From Bacillus sp. FSL H8-0547 (GTDB lineage Bacteria > Bacillota > Bacilli > Bacillales > Bacillaceae): 64,000 nucleotides of DNA. The stretch lies in assembly GCA_038002745.1 (NCBI GenBank), contig JBBODD010000001.1, positions 3,038,001-3,102,000 on the forward strand, read 5' to 3'. Shown here one piece after another: positions 29,949 through 41,693 of this stretch (its first letter is position 1; every line of letters starts with the position of its first letter). The translations under genes were made by a program, and so were the position numbers. The notes beneath the pieces are model-generated. The model saw only the letters and a list, made by a program, of their open reading frames with translations, ran no database searches and had not been told where the DNA came from.

Positions 29949-30053
29949 ATGAACCGGCGAATGACCTCAATGCTTACAGATTTACTTGGACGTGTTTCCG
30001 TTTCTAAGCGAGACATGAAAAAAATGAAAAAACGCATTAAGAAACTATTCTGA
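29949..30053 (+). CDS. Very small basic protein, DUF3918-like (YrzQ-like)
   Basis: The frame of 34 codons reads MNRRMTSMLTDLLGRV and ends in a lysine-rich KKMKKRIKKLF. The ribosome site AAGGGGG is eight bases ahead of this ATG; an ATG six bases upstream is too close to it. The MNR-MTS start and the basic KKMKKR tail are what I expect of the DUF3918 family, which is found at this place in related genomes. A terminator follows, ending the transcription unit. Confidence 0.65.
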   Translation: MNRRMTSMLTDLLGRVSVSKRDMKKMKKRIKKLF

Positions 30054-30065
30054 TGCGCGCATGAT

Positions 30066-30101
30066 GAAAAGCAGTCAGGGCTCCTGGCTGCTTTTTCATT
30101 T
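30066..30101 (+). terminator. Intrinsic terminator after the recD2-yrrD group
   Basis: The stem AAAAGCAGTCAGG / CCTGGCTGCTTTT is followed by TTCATTT. Confidence 0.8.
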
Positions 30102-30294
30102 GAATAAAGGGGATGCATTCCTATAAAAAGGAGCAGCGGAAATATGGGGTACTAAAAAGGGAAAATGCATCCCTATAAATACAAGCTTCAATAGTATAGG
30201 ACAACAGGTAAAACGAAGGTCAGAAAATAGTGCAGCTAGAACAACTTCTTTAAAGAGTTTTCCTCTATCTTAACTCCCGTAAAACACCAGTGAA

Positions 30295-30531
30295 CTGAAG
30301 CGGAAGGCACTTGACTCCTTGTCCAGCTGCAGCGCCCAACTCCTCTGTCAGAACAAAATCCCCCAAAAAGTCAAACCCTGACTTTTCGGGGGATTTCATA
30401 TCTGACTGTCGGAGCAAAACGGGCGCTTCCGCTTTTCTGAGGGATGAAGAGGGCACTGGAGACCCCACAAGCGAAGCGAGGAGGCTCCAGGCGCTCCCCG
30501 CGTAAAGCAAGTGACTGGAGCGAAAGGGAAC
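30295..30531. repeat. Dispersed repeat (family 2, reverse orientation) split by another element
   Basis: The outer parts, GCGGAAGGCACTTGACTCC at the left and GGGATGAAGAGGGCACTGGAG through CAAGTGACTGGAGCG at the right, are together the reverse complement of the unbroken repeat at 51712-51835. The two parts are separated by the family 1 element at 30319-30437. The rest of the 620-base gap between 30054 and 30677 holds no gene that I can support. Confidence 0.8.
30319..30437. repeat. Palindromic repeat element (family 1), copy in front of yrrI
   Basis: The element starts TTGTCCAGCTGCAGCGCCC and ends GGGCGCTTCCGCTTTTC. It can fold almost entirely: outer arms GCGCCC / GGGCGC, then ACTCC / GGAGC and TCAGA / TCTGA, then inner arms AAATCCCCC and AAAAGTCA with their complements. 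It is about 93 per cent like the copy at 44508 and related to the six tandem units at 50476-51228. Confidence 0.85.
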
Positions 30532-30677
30532 GGGTACAGGTACAGTTTGAGATTTATATTTATCATAAAAACAGCCTGCAATTAGTAAAGAGAGGATAAT
30601 GAGTTCGCGTCATTCTTCCCAGCCCATGAATAATTCCCCCCTCCATCACCAAACTAAAGACGAGGAGGGGATGCAAC

Positions 30678-31739
30678 TTGAGAGAACGATATGTCAAATG
30701 GCTGCTGAGAATCGCAATATTCCTTCTGACCCTGCTTTCTGTTTTTCTCTTTATGAAGCTGAGAGTACTGTGGGATCCTTTGTACATGATGATAAAGGCC
30801 ATCCTGATCCCTTTTTTAATTGCAGGCTTTATTACATATTTGCTCCATCCGGTAATTGAAAAGCTCCACTCGACAGGTGTGCCCCGGACACTTTCGATCC
30901 TGATTATCTACACCCTTTTCTTTGGCGGGGTCGGGTACGGCCTCTATAAAGGCATTCCGGTGATGATTATTCAGCTGAAGGAATTATCGGCCAGTTTTCC
31001 TGTGCTTGAGCAGAAATACCAAGGCTGGCTTGAGATGGTTCACACCCAGACGGACCGGTTCCCTAATGAAATTCATACAAGAATTGAAGAGGGTTTTCAG
31101 AATGTTGAAGCATGGTTTTCATACTGGATTGATAAAATTCTGAGCAGTCTGGGCAAGGCTGTTGATTACATTCTGGTTCTCGCGCTGATTCCATTTCTGG
31201 TTTTTTATATGCTGAAGGATTATGGGCAATTGAAAAAAGCAGCCTGGTATTTGACTCCTAAAAGATGGAGAGCGGAGGCTTCCGTTTTTGTCAGAGATGT
31301 AGATCAGTCGCTTGGCAGCTATATAAGAGGTCAGCTGCTCGTCTGTGTGATTATTGGACTTCTTGCGTTTGTTTCTCTTTGGTTTTTTGATATTAAGTAT
31401 CCGCTCGTTATCGGAATTCTGATTGGGGTTACGAACGTTATCCCGTATTTCGGGCCTGTCATCGGGGCGATTCCCGCTGTCATTATTGCTGCATCTATGT
31501 CTGTAAACACCGTCTTAATTGTTGCCGCCATTATTTTCACGCTGCAGTTTATTGAAGGGAACATTCTCGGTCCACTGATCGTCGGGAGAAGCCTTCACAT
31601 GCATCCGATTGTGATTATGCTGGCTTTGCTTGCCGGCGGTGAAATAGCAGGTATCGTCGGACTGATTCTGGCTGTTCCGGTGCTTGCTGTGCTGAAAGTC
31701 ACACTCATGCATCTCATGCAGCTGAGAAGACAGCATTGA
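30678..31739 (+). CDS. yrrI: AI-2E family transporter (YrrI-like permease)
   Basis: The 353-residue protein has about eight membrane helices with a large loop in the first half (the LVFSYWIDKILS region) and the conserved C-terminal segment NVIPYFGPVIGAIPAVIIA followed by FIEGNILGPLIVGRSLHMHP. These are the hallmarks of the AI-2E/PerM family; substrates are mostly unknown, with some members being sodium-proton antiporters or signal exporters. The start is TTG at 30678 after GAGGAGGGGATGCAAC. It is upstream of alaS, whose promoter overlaps the yrrI stop. Confidence 0.88.
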   Translation: MRERYVKWLLRIAIFLLTLLSVFLFMKLRVLWDPLYMMIKAILIPFLIAGFITYLLHPVIEKLHSTGVPRTLSILIIYTLFFGGVGYGLYKGIPVMIIQLKELSASFPVLEQKYQGWLEMVHTQTDRFPNEIHTRIEEGFQNVEAWFSYWIDKILSSLGKAVDYILVLALIPFLVFYMLKDYGQLKKAAWYLTPKRWRAEASVFVRDVDQSLGSYIRGQLLVCVIIGLLAFVSLWFFDIKYPLVIGILIGVTNVIPYFGPVIGAIPAVIIAASMSVNTVLIVAAIIFTLQFIEGNILGPLIVGRSLHMHPIVIMLALLAGGEIAGIVGLILAVPVLAVLKVTLMHLMQLRRQH

Positions 31740-31764
31740 CAATGGGTTGGCGTTAAACTATAAT
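31736..31764 (+). promoter_or_regulatory. Sigma-A promoter of alaS
   Basis: A perfect TTGACA (31736-31741, overlapping the yrrI stop) and a perfect TATAAT (31759-31764) are separated by 17 bases. Confidence 0.9.
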
Positions 31765-31777
31765 TCAGCGTATAAAG

Positions 31778-32036
31778 CGCAAATAGGAAAACGATGAAGG
31801 AACGAGTATGTTTCAGACCATCTGACAAGAGAGGGGCTTGTACGCTGAGAGAGCCCTGAGATGAAGGGGAACAGAAGGCTATTCCGGAGTGCGGGCAAAA
31901 CCTGCCGGTGAAACCACGTTACGGTTTTAATGAAGTGATGGACTAGTATGTCTATAATCAGGGTGGTACCGCGAGCAATCTCTCGTCCCTGTGAAAATCA
32001 AGCGCGATTTTCACAGAGGCGGGAGTTTTTTATTTG
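31778..32036 (+). promoter_or_regulatory. T-box leader riboswitch of alaS
   Basis: The T-box sequence AGGGTGGTACCGCG is at 31960-31973. Stem I places GCT (Ala codon, 31878-31880) in the specifier position, followed by A and by TTCC, which pairs with GGAA of the 5' strand. The variable T-box base is T, which fits the A73 discriminator of tRNAAla. The terminator has a 20-base stem (arms CTCTCGTCCCTGTGAAAATC and complement) ending in TTTTTT at 32036. Specifier and discriminator agree, so this leader senses uncharged tRNAAla. Confidence 0.93.
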
Positions 32037-32061
32037 CATCTTACATAAGGAGGAATAAAGT

Positions 32062-34695
32062 ATGAAAACATTAACCTCAGCACAAGTACGCCAAATGTTC
32101 TTGGACTTCTTTAAAGAAAAAGGACATGCAGTGGAACCAAGTGCATCTCTCGTGCCGCATGAAGATCCGTCGCTCTTATGGATCAACAGCGGGGTTGCTA
32201 CATTGAAAAAATACTTTGACGGACGGGTGATCCCTGCAAATCCAAGAATTTGCAACGCGCAGAAATCAATCCGCACAAATGACATTGAAAACGTCGGAAA
32301 AACGGCGCGCCATCATACGTTTTTTGAAATGCTGGGCAACTTTTCCATCGGCGACTACTTTAAAGTAGAGGCGATTGAATGGGCATGGGAATTTCTGACG
32401 GACAAGAACTGGATCGGTTTTGACCCTGAGAAGCTTTCGGTTACAATTCATCCGGAAGATGATGAAGCGTTCCTGATCTGGAAAGATAAAATCGGTGTTC
32501 CGGAAGAACGGATTATCCGTCTGGAGGGTAACTTCTGGGATATCGGAGAAGGTCCAAGCGGACCGAATACAGAGATTTTCTACGACCGTGGAGAGTCATA
32601 CGGAAATGACCCGCAGGACCCTGAGCTATATCCGGGCGGCGAAAATGAACGCTATCTTGAAGTGTGGAACCTTGTGTTCTCTGAGTTTAACCATAATTCC
32701 GACGGCACGTATACTCCGCTTCCGAAGAAAAACATCGATACGGGTATGGGCCTTGAGCGGATGGTTTCTGTCATTCAGGATGTGCCGACTAACTTCGATA
32801 CAGATCTGTTCATGCCGATCATCAGCGCAACAGAAAACGCATCAGGCGAAAAATACCGCGTGGATGCTGAAAAAGATGAGGCCTTTAAAGTGATTGCCGA
32901 TCATATCCGAACAGTGACATTCGCAGTCGGTGACGGAGCACTTCCTTCTAATGAAGGCCGCGGCTATGTACTGAGACGTCTTCTCCGCCGTGCTGTAAGG
33001 TATGCCAAAAAGCTTTCCATCAACCGTCCGTTCATGTATGATCTCGTTCCGGTTGTGGGAGAAATTATGGTTGATTTTTATCCGGAAGTGCAGGCTAAAA
33101 CGGAATTTATCCAAAAGGTGATTAAAAACGAAGAAGAACGTTTCCATGAAACACTGAATGACGGCCTGGCTATTTTATCTGAAGTGGTCAAAGTCCAAAA
33201 AGCGAAAAGCAGCTCAGTTATTCCTGGTGCGGATGTATTCCGTCTTTACGATACGTACGGTTTCCCTGTTGAATTAACAGAGGAATATGCACAGGAAGAG
33301 CAGATGGAAATCGATCATGAAGGCTTTAAAAGAGAGATGGAAGGCCAGCGGGAGCGAGCGCGTGCTGCAAGGCAGGATGTTGATTCCATGCAGGTTCAGG
33401 GCGGTGTGCTCGGCGAAATTAAAGCGGACAGCACGTTTGTCGGCTACAGCAGCCTTACAGCAAAAGCTGCCGTTTCCGTTCTTTTGAAAAACGGAGAGAT
33501 CATCAATGAAGCGCATGAAGGAGACGAAGTGCAGCTGATTCTGAATGAAACGCCATTCTATGCAGAGAGCGGCGGACAGATTGCAGATGAGGGCACAATT
33601 GAAAGTGATGCTGTGAAGCTTCAGGTCAAGCATGTCCAAAAAGCGCCAAACGGCCAGAACCTTCATACGGCCATTGTTGTAAGCGGAACAGTGAAAACAA
33701 ATGACGAGGTAACAGCTTCTGTTGATGAAAAAACACGCAGTGCCGTTATTAAAAATCATACAGCGACACATCTTTTGCATCAGGCTCTTAAAGATGTCCT
33801 TGGAGGACATGTCAATCAGGCGGGCTCCCTTGTAACAGGTGAAAGACTCCGCTTTGACTTCTCTCATTTCGGACAGGTGCAGCCTGAGGAACTTGAGCAA
33901 ATTGAACAGATCGTCAACGAACAGATCTGGAAAAGCATCGGAGTAAATATTGAGCTTAAGCCGATCGCTGAAGCAAAAGAAATGGGTGCGATGGCTCTGT
34001 TCGGAGAGAAATACGGAGATATTGTGCGGGTCGTTCAAGTCGGCGATTACAGCCTTGAGCTGTGCGGCGGCTGCCATGTTGACAATACAGCGTCCATCGG
34101 GATGTTTAAAATTGTGGCTGAATCAGGAATTGGCGCAGGCACACGAAGAATTGAAGCTGTAACGGGACAAGGTGCGTATCAGCTTGTCAAAGATCAGCTG
34201 TCTATCCTTTCAGACGTTGCAGGAAAACTTAAATCAAGTCCGAAAGATGCTGCAAACCGGGTTGACGCGCTGCTTCTGGAAGTTCGTTCTCTTCAGAGGG
34301 AAAATGAATCATTGACAGCTAAACTGGGTAACGTAGAAGCTGGAAGCTTGCTGAGCCAGGCTGCTGAAATTGACGGAGTTACTCTTCTTGCAAGTAAAGT
34401 AAGTGCAAAAGACATGAACAGTCTGCGTTCTATGGTGGATGAGCTGAAGCAAAAACTTGGATCAGCGGTTGTTATTCTTGGTGCTGCACATGACGGGAAA
34501 GTCAGTCTTGCAGCTGGTGTAACAGGCGATCTAGTTAAGAAAGGCTATCATTCCGGCAAACTGATCAAAGAAGTCGCGGCTCGGTGCGGCGGAAGCGGCG
34601 GAGGGCGCCCTGATATGGCTCAGGCCGGCGGAAAAGACCCTGATAAACTTGAAAGTGCCCTGAAATATGCTTCAGAATGGGTGAAAAGCGTCTGA
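32062..34695 (+). CDS. alaS: Alanine-tRNA ligase
   Basis: The 877-residue class II synthetase begins [22 protein letters not shown]. It has the catalytic core with [33 protein letters not shown], the [12 protein letters not shown] motif, the editing domain zinc motif [11 protein letters not shown] with a later CGGCHVDNT, and the C-terminal [15 protein letters not shown] segment (DHHA1 domain). All functional parts are present. The ATG has an AAGGAGGAATAAAGT site right after the T-box terminator. ireB and ruvX follow. Confidence 0.98.
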   Translation: MKTLTSAQVRQMFLDFFKEKGHAVEPSASLVPHEDPSLLWINSGVATLKKYFDGRVIPANPRICNAQKSIRTNDIENVGKTARHHTFFEMLGNFSIGDYFKVEAIEWAWEFLTDKNWIGFDPEKLSVTIHPEDDEAFLIWKDKIGVPEERIIRLEGNFWDIGEGPSGPNTEIFYDRGESYGNDPQDPELYPGGENERYLEVWNLVFSEFNHNSDGTYTPLPKKNIDTGMGLERMVSVIQDVPTNFDTDLFMPIISATENASGEKYRVDAEKDEAFKVIADHIRTVTFAVGDGALPSNEGRGYVLRRLLRRAVRYAKKLSINRPFMYDLVPVVGEIMVDFYPEVQAKTEFIQKVIKNEEERFHETLNDGLAILSEVVKVQKAKSSSVIPGADVFRLYDTYGFPVELTEEYAQEEQMEIDHEGFKREMEGQRERARAARQDVDSMQVQGGVLGEIKADSTFVGYSSLTAKAAVSVLLKNGEIINEAHEGDEVQLILNETPFYAESGGQIADEGTIESDAVKLQVKHVQKAPNGQNLHTAIVVSGTVKTNDEVTASVDEKTRSAVIKNHTATHLLHQALKDVLGGHVNQAGSLVTGERLRFDFSHFGQVQPEELEQIEQIVNEQIWKSIGVNIELKPIAEAKEMGAMALFGEKYGDIVRVVQVGDYSLELCGGCHVDNTASIGMFKIVAESGIGAGTRRIEAVTGQGAYQLVKDQLSILSDVAGKLKSSPKDAANRVDALLLEVRSLQRENESLTAKLGNVEAGSLLSQAAEIDGVTLLASKVSAKDMNSLRSMVDELKQKLGSAVVILGAAHDGKVSLAAGVTGDLVKKGYHSGKLIKEVAARCGGSGGGRPDMAQAGGKDPDKLESALKYASEWVKSV

Positions 34696-34807
34696 TTTTT
34701 CTTCCTGCAAGGGAAATCCGTTTTATAATTTCCATACTTAGTGTAGAATGGTAATAAGAATGGACAAGCAGATTCAAACAGACGAATCTGGGAAAGAGGT
34801 GCGTGTG

Positions 34808-35074
34808 ATGAGTTCCTTTGACAAAACAATGAAGTTTAATTTTTCTGAGGAAGCAGTGGAGACGAACGTAAATGAAGTGCTGTTCACTGTTTATGATGCC
34901 TTAAAGGAAAAAGGGTATAACCCGATCAATCAGATCGTAGGCTACCTGCTATCCGGAGATCCCGCTTATATTCCGCGGCATCGCGATGCAAGAAATTTAA
35001 TCCGCAAGCTTGAGCGCGACGAACTCATTGAGGAATTGGTCAAATCGTACTTACACCATCATAGAGAGGATTAA
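34808..35074 (+). CDS. ireB: IreB family regulatory phosphoprotein (YrzL)
   Basis: The 88-residue protein is highly conserved: [12 protein letters not shown] at the start, then [62 protein letters not shown]. In Enterococcus IreB is a substrate of the PASTA kinase IreK and affects cephalosporin resistance. The DUF965 fold has no known catalytic activity. The ATG at 34808 has GGGAAAGAGGTG upstream; the frame is open to 34748 without a ribosome site. It ends one base before ruvX starts, forming ireB-ruvX-yrzB. Confidence 0.94.
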   Translation: MSSFDKTMKFNFSEEAVETNVNEVLFTVYDALKEKGYNPINQIVGYLLSGDPAYIPRHRDARNLIRKLERDELIEELVKSYLHHHRED

Positions 35075-35075
35075 T

Positions 35076-35492
35076 ATGCGAATTATCGGGCTTGACTATG
35101 GCTCCAAAACAATCGGAGTCGCTGTCAGCGATGAACTTGGCTGGACAGCACAGGGAATCGAGACAATTAAAATTGATGAAACAGCAGGGAATTTTGGGCT
35201 TCCCAGGCTGACTCAGATTGTAAATGAGCATCATGCAGAGAAATTTGTTCTCGGTTTTCCAAAGAACATGAATGGAACGGTCGGACCAAGGGGAGAAGCA
35301 AGCCAGAGGTTTGCTTCAAAGCTTGAAAAAACCTTCGGCATCCCGGTCATCCTCTGGGATGAACGATTATCCACGATGGCTGCAGAACGTGTTCTGCTCT
35401 CAGCGGATGTCAGCAGAAAAAAGAGAAAAAAGGTAATTGATAAAATGGCTGCCGTCATGATCCTTCAGGGCTACCTTGACAGCCTGAACTAA
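35076..35492 (+). CDS. ruvX: Holliday junction resolvase-like pre-16S rRNA nuclease (RuvX/YqgF)
   Basis: The 138-residue RNase H-fold protein begins [19 protein letters not shown], the first catalytic aspartate motif, and continues with [23 protein letters not shown] and the late motif [13 protein letters not shown] with C-terminal [13 protein letters not shown]. In E. coli YqgF participates in 16S rRNA 5'-end maturation. The ATG at 35076 follows AGAGAGGAT. It lies between ireB and yrzB, as in most Firmicutes. Confidence 0.95.
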   Translation: MRIIGLDYGSKTIGVAVSDELGWTAQGIETIKIDETAGNFGLPRLTQIVNEHHAEKFVLGFPKNMNGTVGPRGEASQRFASKLEKTFGIPVILWDERLSTMAAERVLLSADVSRKKRKKVIDKMAAVMILQGYLDSLN

Positions 35493-35523
35493 CCGGCAGC
35501 AAACTATAGATGAGGTGACTTAC

Positions 35524-35811
35524 ATGGAACACGGAGAAAAACAAATTACAGTAGTAGACGAAAACGGCAACGAGCAGCTTTGCGAAATTCTTTTCACTTT
35601 CGCTTCTGAGGAGTTCGGAAAGTCTTACGTCCTTTACTATCCGCTTGGCGAACAGGATGACGAGGAAGAAATCGAAATTCATGCATCAAGCTTTGAGCCT
35701 ACTGCAGACGGCGTGGACGGGGAACTTGCTCCGATTGAAACAGAAGAAGAGTGGGATCTTGTAGAAGAAATGCTGAATACATTCCTTGACAACGAAGAGG
35801 AAGAAAATTAA
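35524..35811 (+). CDS. yrzB: DUF1292 protein YrzB
   Basis: The 95-residue strongly acidic protein carries the DUF1292 pattern [44 protein letters not shown] and [16 protein letters not shown]. The function is unknown, but the gene is almost always found after ruvX. The ATG at 35524 has TGAGGTGAC upstream; a GTG at 35515 overlaps it. A terminator follows. Confidence 0.92.
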   Translation: MEHGEKQITVVDENGNEQLCEILFTFASEEFGKSYVLYYPLGEQDDEEEIEIHASSFEPTADGVDGELAPIETEEEWDLVEEMLNTFLDNEEEEN

Positions 35812-35825
35812 ATCGTCAGATGAGA

Positions 35826-35858
35826 ATAAACCGTCATTTGACGGTTTATTTTTTTTGC
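35826..35858 (+). terminator. Intrinsic terminator after yrzB
   Basis: The perfect stem AATAAACCGTCA / TGACGGTTTATT is followed by a run of Ts. Confidence 0.88.
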
Positions 35859-36012
35859 TTTTAATACCGTATAAAGGGAACACTCTTGAAAGGGGAAATT
35901 CTCTGTTTTTGCGGGACGTGACAGGCGCTCCCGTAAAAATGTGGTGGAATTTGGCGAAAAAATGGTCATTATGTAGTATAATCATGATGATGAAAGGGGG
36001 AGCTCGTCCATA

Positions 36013-37140
36013 ATGTCAGAGGGAGATTCGAACAAACATACATTGCAGCACAAACTCCTGGAAAAACAGCAGGAAGCAAGAGTCATCCGGAAGATTGTCC
36101 TGATTGTTGTCGCTGTGCTGCTTATAGCTATGACAGGGCTGATCGGCGGAGGCTATTTATATATCAAATCCGCGCTTGAGCCGGCTGATGAAACAGATAA
36201 AAAGGCAGTGAATGTAAAGATACCTATAGGTTCATCTGTCTCATCCATTGCAGCTATTCTGGAAGAAGAAAAGATTATTAAAGATAAAAGGGTTTTCAAA
36301 TACTATGTGAAATTTAAAAACGAATCAGGTTTTCAGGCTGGTGACTACAAACTTACTCCAGCGATGGAACTTGAAGATATCATCGCAAGCCTTAAATCAG
36401 GCCGGGTGATAACAGACGTTGTGTTTCAGATTCCCGTCCCTGAAGGTATTCAGCTCACACAGATTGCAGCACAGGTTGCCAAACATTCCGGCTACCCTGA
36501 AAAAGAAGTGCTGAACAGAATGAACAGCAAAGAATTTATTTCGGCTATGCAGAAAAAATATCCGGAAACCGTGACAAAAGAAATTTACGGCCAGGATATT
36601 AAGTACCCGCTTGAAGGCTATTTTTATCCGGCAACTTATCCGTTTTATGAGGAAAAACCTCCGCTTGATCTGATCTTAGAAGAAATGATCAAGAAAACAG
36701 ATGAAGTGGTCAAGCCTTATGCAGACCAGCTCGAAGAAAAAAACATGCCGGTTCACAGGTTTTTGACGATGGCCTCTCTCATCGAAGAAGAAGCGACCCA
36801 GTCAGCTGACAGGGAAAAGATTTCAAGCGTTTTTTATAACCGGATCAGCAAAAAAATGCCGCTTCAGACCGACCCTACCGTACTATACGCACTTGGAAAG
36901 CATAAAGACCGCGTGTTTTACAAAGATCTTGAAGTAGAATCACCCTATAATACGTACAAAGTACAGGGACTTCCGCCGGGACCGATTGCAAATCCGGGAA
37001 GCCAGTCGATGAAGGCGGCAATTGAGCCTGCCAAAACGGAATATCTCTACTTCCTCGCAACGAAAAAAGGCGAAGTGATTTTCACGAAAACACTTGCAGA
37101 ACATAACAAAGCAAAAGCTGAACACATCACGAATAAATAA
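36013..37140 (+). CDS. mltG: Endolytic murein transglycosylase MltG (YrrL)
   Basis: The 375-residue protein has a cytoplasmic N-terminus, a single membrane helix at about 27-50, a LysM-like region, and the YceG catalytic domain. This has VPEGIQLTQIA, LEGYFYPATYPF, the catalytic glutamate in ASLIEEEA (E258), and the conserved ending LPPGPIANPGSQSMKAAIEPAKTEYLYF. MltG cuts nascent glycan strands at the membrane and helps set strand length. The ATG is preceded by AAAGGGGGAGCTCG. A TATAAT at 35977-35982 may be its promoter, with a weak -35. Confidence 0.95.
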   Translation: MSEGDSNKHTLQHKLLEKQQEARVIRKIVLIVVAVLLIAMTGLIGGGYLYIKSALEPADETDKKAVNVKIPIGSSVSSIAAILEEEKIIKDKRVFKYYVKFKNESGFQAGDYKLTPAMELEDIIASLKSGRVITDVVFQIPVPEGIQLTQIAAQVAKHSGYPEKEVLNRMNSKEFISAMQKKYPETVTKEIYGQDIKYPLEGYFYPATYPFYEEKPPLDLILEEMIKKTDEVVKPYADQLEEKNMPVHRFLTMASLIEEEATQSADREKISSVFYNRISKKMPLQTDPTVLYALGKHKDRVFYKDLEVESPYNTYKVQGLPPGPIANPGSQSMKAAIEPAKTEYLYFLATKKGEVIFTKTLAEHNKAKAEHITNK

Positions 37141-37238
37141 GAAACAGGGGAAGGCGAAAAAATTCGCATTCCCTTTTCTATTGTGGTAAAATATATCGAG
37201 TTGCAAAGACAAAGATAAACAAAACGATAAATACAGCC

Positions 37239-37268
37239 AAGAGTTCTTCGGTAGAACTCTTATTTTCA
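37239..37268 (+). terminator. Hairpin between mltG and trmR
   Basis: AAGAGTTCT and AGAACTCTT form a nine-base stem around TCGGT, followed by ATTTT. It could end the mltG transcript, or a short leader starting from the TAAAAT near 37186. Confidence 0.55.
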
Positions 37269-37276
37269 TGAGATAA

Positions 37277-38906
<1,630 letters not shown>

Positions 38907-38936
38907 TAGAAGCTGGAATGAAACAAGGAGGAATAA

Positions 38937-40208
38937 ATGATGGTGACTGCTGCAGATAACATTTCACAGATCATAGACGGCAAACGCGTCATTGTGAAAA
39001 AACCGGAATTGCTTGCGCCGGCAGGCAATCTCGAAAAATTGAAAATCGCCGTTCACTACGGTGCAGACGCCGTTTTTATCGGCGGAAAAGAATTCGGCCT
39101 CCGTTCTAATGCAGATAATTTCTCATTGGAAGAAATGGCTGAAGGTGTGCAGTTTGCAAACAAATACGGTGCAAGAATTTATGTTACGACCAACATTTTT
39201 GCCCATAACGAAAACATGGACGGGCTTGAAGAGTACCTTATGGGCCTTCAGGAAGCAGGCGTTTCTGGCATTATCGTGGCTGATCCGATGATTATCGAAA
39301 CATGCCGCAGAGTAGCTCCGAAACTTGAAGTGCATCTGAGCACACAGCAGTCTCTCTCCAACTGGAAAGCTGTTCAGTTCTGGAAAGAAGAGGGACTTGA
39401 GCGGGTGGTGCTTGCACGTGAAACAAGCGCTGAAGAAATAAAAGAAATGAAAGAAAAAGTTGATATTGAGATTGAAACCTTTATCCACGGAGCAATGTGC
39501 ATTGCGTATTCAGGACGCTGCGTACTGAGCAATCATATGACTGCGCGTGATTCAAACCGCGGGGGATGCTGTCAGTCATGCCGCTGGGACTACGATCTTT
39601 ACAAGCTCTCAGATAATGGGGAAGAAGCTTTGTTCAGCGGGGATGACGCTGCGTTTGCCATGAGTCCGAAAGACTTAAATCTGATTCAGTCCATTCCGAA
39701 AATGATTGAGCTTGGAATTGACAGCCTGAAAATTGAAGGCCGCATGAAGTCCATTCACTATGTTGCAACGGTAGTCAGTGTTTACCGCAAGGTCATCGAT
39801 GCTTATTGCGCTGATCCGGAAAATTTTGTCATCCAAAAAGAATGGCTTGATGAGCTTGATAAGTGTGCAAACCGCGACACAGCTCCTGCTTTCTTTGAAG
39901 GTGTTCCAGGAACAGAGGAGCAAATGTTCGGCATTCACGGCAAGAAAACAACGTTTGACTTCGTTGGTCTTGTACTTGATTACAATGAAGAGACTGGCAT
40001 GGTTACACTGCAGCAGCGCAACTATTTCAAGCCTGGAGACGAAGTTGAATTCTTTGGCCCTGAAATGGAAAACTTCACGCAAAAAATTGAGCAGCTGTGG
40101 GATGAAGATGGAAACGTTCTTGATGCAGCCCGTCACCCTCTGCAAATTGTGAGGTTTAAAGCAGACCGAAAAGTCTTCCCAAATAACATGATGCGGAAGG
40201 GGAAGTGA
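38937..40208 (+). CDS. yrrO: U32 family protein for wobble uridine hydroxylation, subunit 2 (YrrO/TrhP2)
   Basis: The 423-residue U32 protein has [29 protein letters not shown], the signature [40 protein letters not shown] with the cluster-binding cysteines, and a C-terminal domain with [17 protein letters not shown]. It is the TrhP-like catalytic partner for 5-hydroxyuridine synthesis in tRNA. The ATG at 38937 follows AAGGAGGAATAA. It is placed between yrrN and udk with little space, in the same operon as trmR. Confidence 0.93.
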   Translation: MMVTAADNISQIIDGKRVIVKKPELLAPAGNLEKLKIAVHYGADAVFIGGKEFGLRSNADNFSLEEMAEGVQFANKYGARIYVTTNIFAHNENMDGLEEYLMGLQEAGVSGIIVADPMIIETCRRVAPKLEVHLSTQQSLSNWKAVQFWKEEGLERVVLARETSAEEIKEMKEKVDIEIETFIHGAMCIAYSGRCVLSNHMTARDSNRGGCCQSCRWDYDLYKLSDNGEEALFSGDDAAFAMSPKDLNLIQSIPKMIELGIDSLKIEGRMKSIHYVATVVSVYRKVIDAYCADPENFVIQKEWLDELDKCANRDTAPAFFEGVPGTEEQMFGIHGKKTTFDFVGLVLDYNEETGMVTLQQRNYFKPGDEVEFFGPEMENFTQKIEQLWDEDGNVLDAARHPLQIVRFKADRKVFPNNMMRKGK

Positions 40209-40212
40209 ACTG

Positions 40213-40848
40213 ATGGGGAAAAAGCCCATTGTCATTGGGGTAGCCGGGGGCTCAGGCTCCGGAAAAACCAGTGTGACAAAGTCCATTTATGATTACTTTA
40301 AAGGCCATTCCATCTTAATGCTGGAGCAGGACTTTTATTATAAAGATCAAAGCCATCTTCCGTTTGAGGAAAGGCTGAATACAAACTATGATCACCCGCT
40401 TGCGTTTGACAACACGCTTTTGATTGAGCATATTAAACAGCTTTTAAATTACGAAGCCATCAACAAGCCTGTCTATGACTACAAGCTTCATACCCGTTCG
40501 GAAGATGTCCTGCTCGTTGAGCCGAAAGACGTCATTATTCTTGAAGGCATTCTTGTTCTTGAGGACGAGAGACTGCGCAATTTGATGGATATTAAGCTGT
40601 ACGTTGATACAGATGCAGATATCAGGATCATCAGACGCATGCTTCGCGACATAAAAGAGCGCGGAAGAACGATTGACTCTGTCATTGAGCAGTATGTTTC
40701 CGTTGTCCGTCCAATGCATAACCAGTTCATTGAGCCGACAAAGCGCTATGCGGATATTATCATACCTGAAGGCGGCCAGAACCATGTGGCCATCGACCTT
40801 ATGGTTACAAAGATTCAAACAATTCTTGAACTAAACGCAATTTTGTAA
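40213..40848 (+). CDS. udk: Uridine kinase
   Basis: The 211-residue P-loop kinase has Walker [10 protein letters not shown] at residues 12-20, then [26 protein letters not shown] and [10 protein letters not shown], all typical for Udk. It phosphorylates uridine and cytidine in pyrimidine salvage. Start ATG after GGAAGGGGAAGTGAACTG, overlapping the end of yrrO closely. A terminator appears only about 125 bases further on; I see nothing certain in between. Confidence 0.97.
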   Translation: MGKKPIVIGVAGGSGSGKTSVTKSIYDYFKGHSILMLEQDFYYKDQSHLPFEERLNTNYDHPLAFDNTLLIEHIKQLLNYEAINKPVYDYKLHTRSEDVLLVEPKDVIILEGILVLEDERLRNLMDIKLYVDTDADIRIIRRMLRDIKERGRTIDSVIEQYVSVVRPMHNQFIEPTKRYADIIIPEGGQNHVAIDLMVTKIQTILELNAIL

Positions 40849-40973
40849 TAACATAGCATAGATAAAGAGTACTGTGACCATATTATGTATAGGCTGTTAA
40901 AGTTTCTCACAGCTTTTATGAACCGGATGAAAATCCCCATGTTCAGAAAGCTTCATCGGAAAAAGAACGATGT

Positions 40974-41008
40974 CTTAAAAGCAAGCCCAGGGCTTGCTTT
41001 TAAGCTAC
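40974..41008 (+). terminator. Intrinsic terminator between udk and greA
   Basis: A perfect stem (CTTAAAAGCAAGCCC with its complement) around AG is followed by few Ts. The 314 bases between udk and greA hold this hairpin and a weakly supported 54-codon frame, listed among the rejected items. Confidence 0.65.
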
Positions 41009-41162
41009 ATAAAGCAAATACCCGGCCAGTCGTTTTTGAGATGACCTGACACTTCAGCATATGCATAAACCGTGCGGGAGCAGCAACTGCTCCGCCGTTA
41101 TCACAGTGCAGTCTTACATACCAATTGATTTTGGGGGCAGTTATACTAGAAGGAGTGAGATC

Positions 41163-41636
41163 ATGGCACAAGAAAAAGTATTTCCTATGACACTTGAAGG
41201 TAAAGAAAAGCTTGAGCAGGAACTTGAATACTTAAAATCGGTCAAACGCAAAGAAGTTGTAGAAAGAATCAAGATTGCGCGCAGCTTCGGAGACCTGTCT
41301 GAGAACTCGGAATATGATTCAGCCAAAGAAGAACAGGCTTTTGTTGAAGGACGTGTAACAACACTTGAGAATATGATCCGCAATGCTAAAATCATTGTGG
41401 ATGATGCAGATTCAAATGTTGTCACTCTCGGCAAAACCATTTCATTTATTGAACTTCCAAACGGCGATGAAGAAACATATACAATCGTCGGAAGCGCTGA
41501 GGCTGATCCATTTGAAGGCAAAATCTCAAATGATTCCCCAATCGCAAAGAGCCTCATGGGCCGCCAGGTTGGAGATGAAGTAAACGTGCAGACTCCGGGC
41601 GGAGAAATGCAAGTAAGAATCACAAACGTTAAGTAA
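41163..41636 (+). CDS. greA: Transcription elongation factor GreA
   Basis: The 157-residue protein begins [29 protein letters not shown]. It has the long coiled coil with the acidic tip ([20 protein letters not shown]) and the C-terminal domain ending [23 protein letters not shown]. GreA rescues stalled RNA polymerase by stimulating transcript cleavage. The ATG at 41163 follows AGAAGGAGTGAGATC. Its terminator hairpin also holds the ribosome binding site of pbpI. Confidence 0.97.
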   Translation: MAQEKVFPMTLEGKEKLEQELEYLKSVKRKEVVERIKIARSFGDLSENSEYDSAKEEQAFVEGRVTTLENMIRNAKIIVDDADSNVVTLGKTISFIELPNGDEETYTIVGSAEADPFEGKISNDSPIAKSLMGRQVGDEVNVQTPGGEMQVRITNVK

Positions 41637-41649
41637 GCAGGTTTAATAA

Positions 41650-41692
41650 GAAAACACCTCGTCGACACTAGTCAAAGGCGAGGTGTTTTTTT
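41650..41692 (+). terminator. greA terminator that contains the pbpI ribosome binding site
   Basis: AAAACACCTCG and CGAGGTGTTTT form the stem, followed by TTTTTT. The GAGGTG in the right arm is eight bases before the pbpI ATG. Confidence 0.82.
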
Positions 41693-41693
41693 G

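Noticed and set aside
30599-30859. 86-codon plus-strand frame before and inside yrrI
   Set aside because: It overlaps the start of the well-supported yrrI gene in another frame and has no ribosome site.
33274-34077. 267-codon minus-strand frame inside alaS
   Set aside because: It is the antisense shadow of a highly conserved synthetase gene, with no ribosome site and a composition determined by alaS codons.
40885-41049. 54-codon plus-strand frame between udk and greA (MYRLLKFLTAFMNRMKIP...)
   Set aside because: There is no ribosome binding site before the ATG, and the frame runs straight through a perfect terminator hairpin. It could be a relic but is not supported as a gene.
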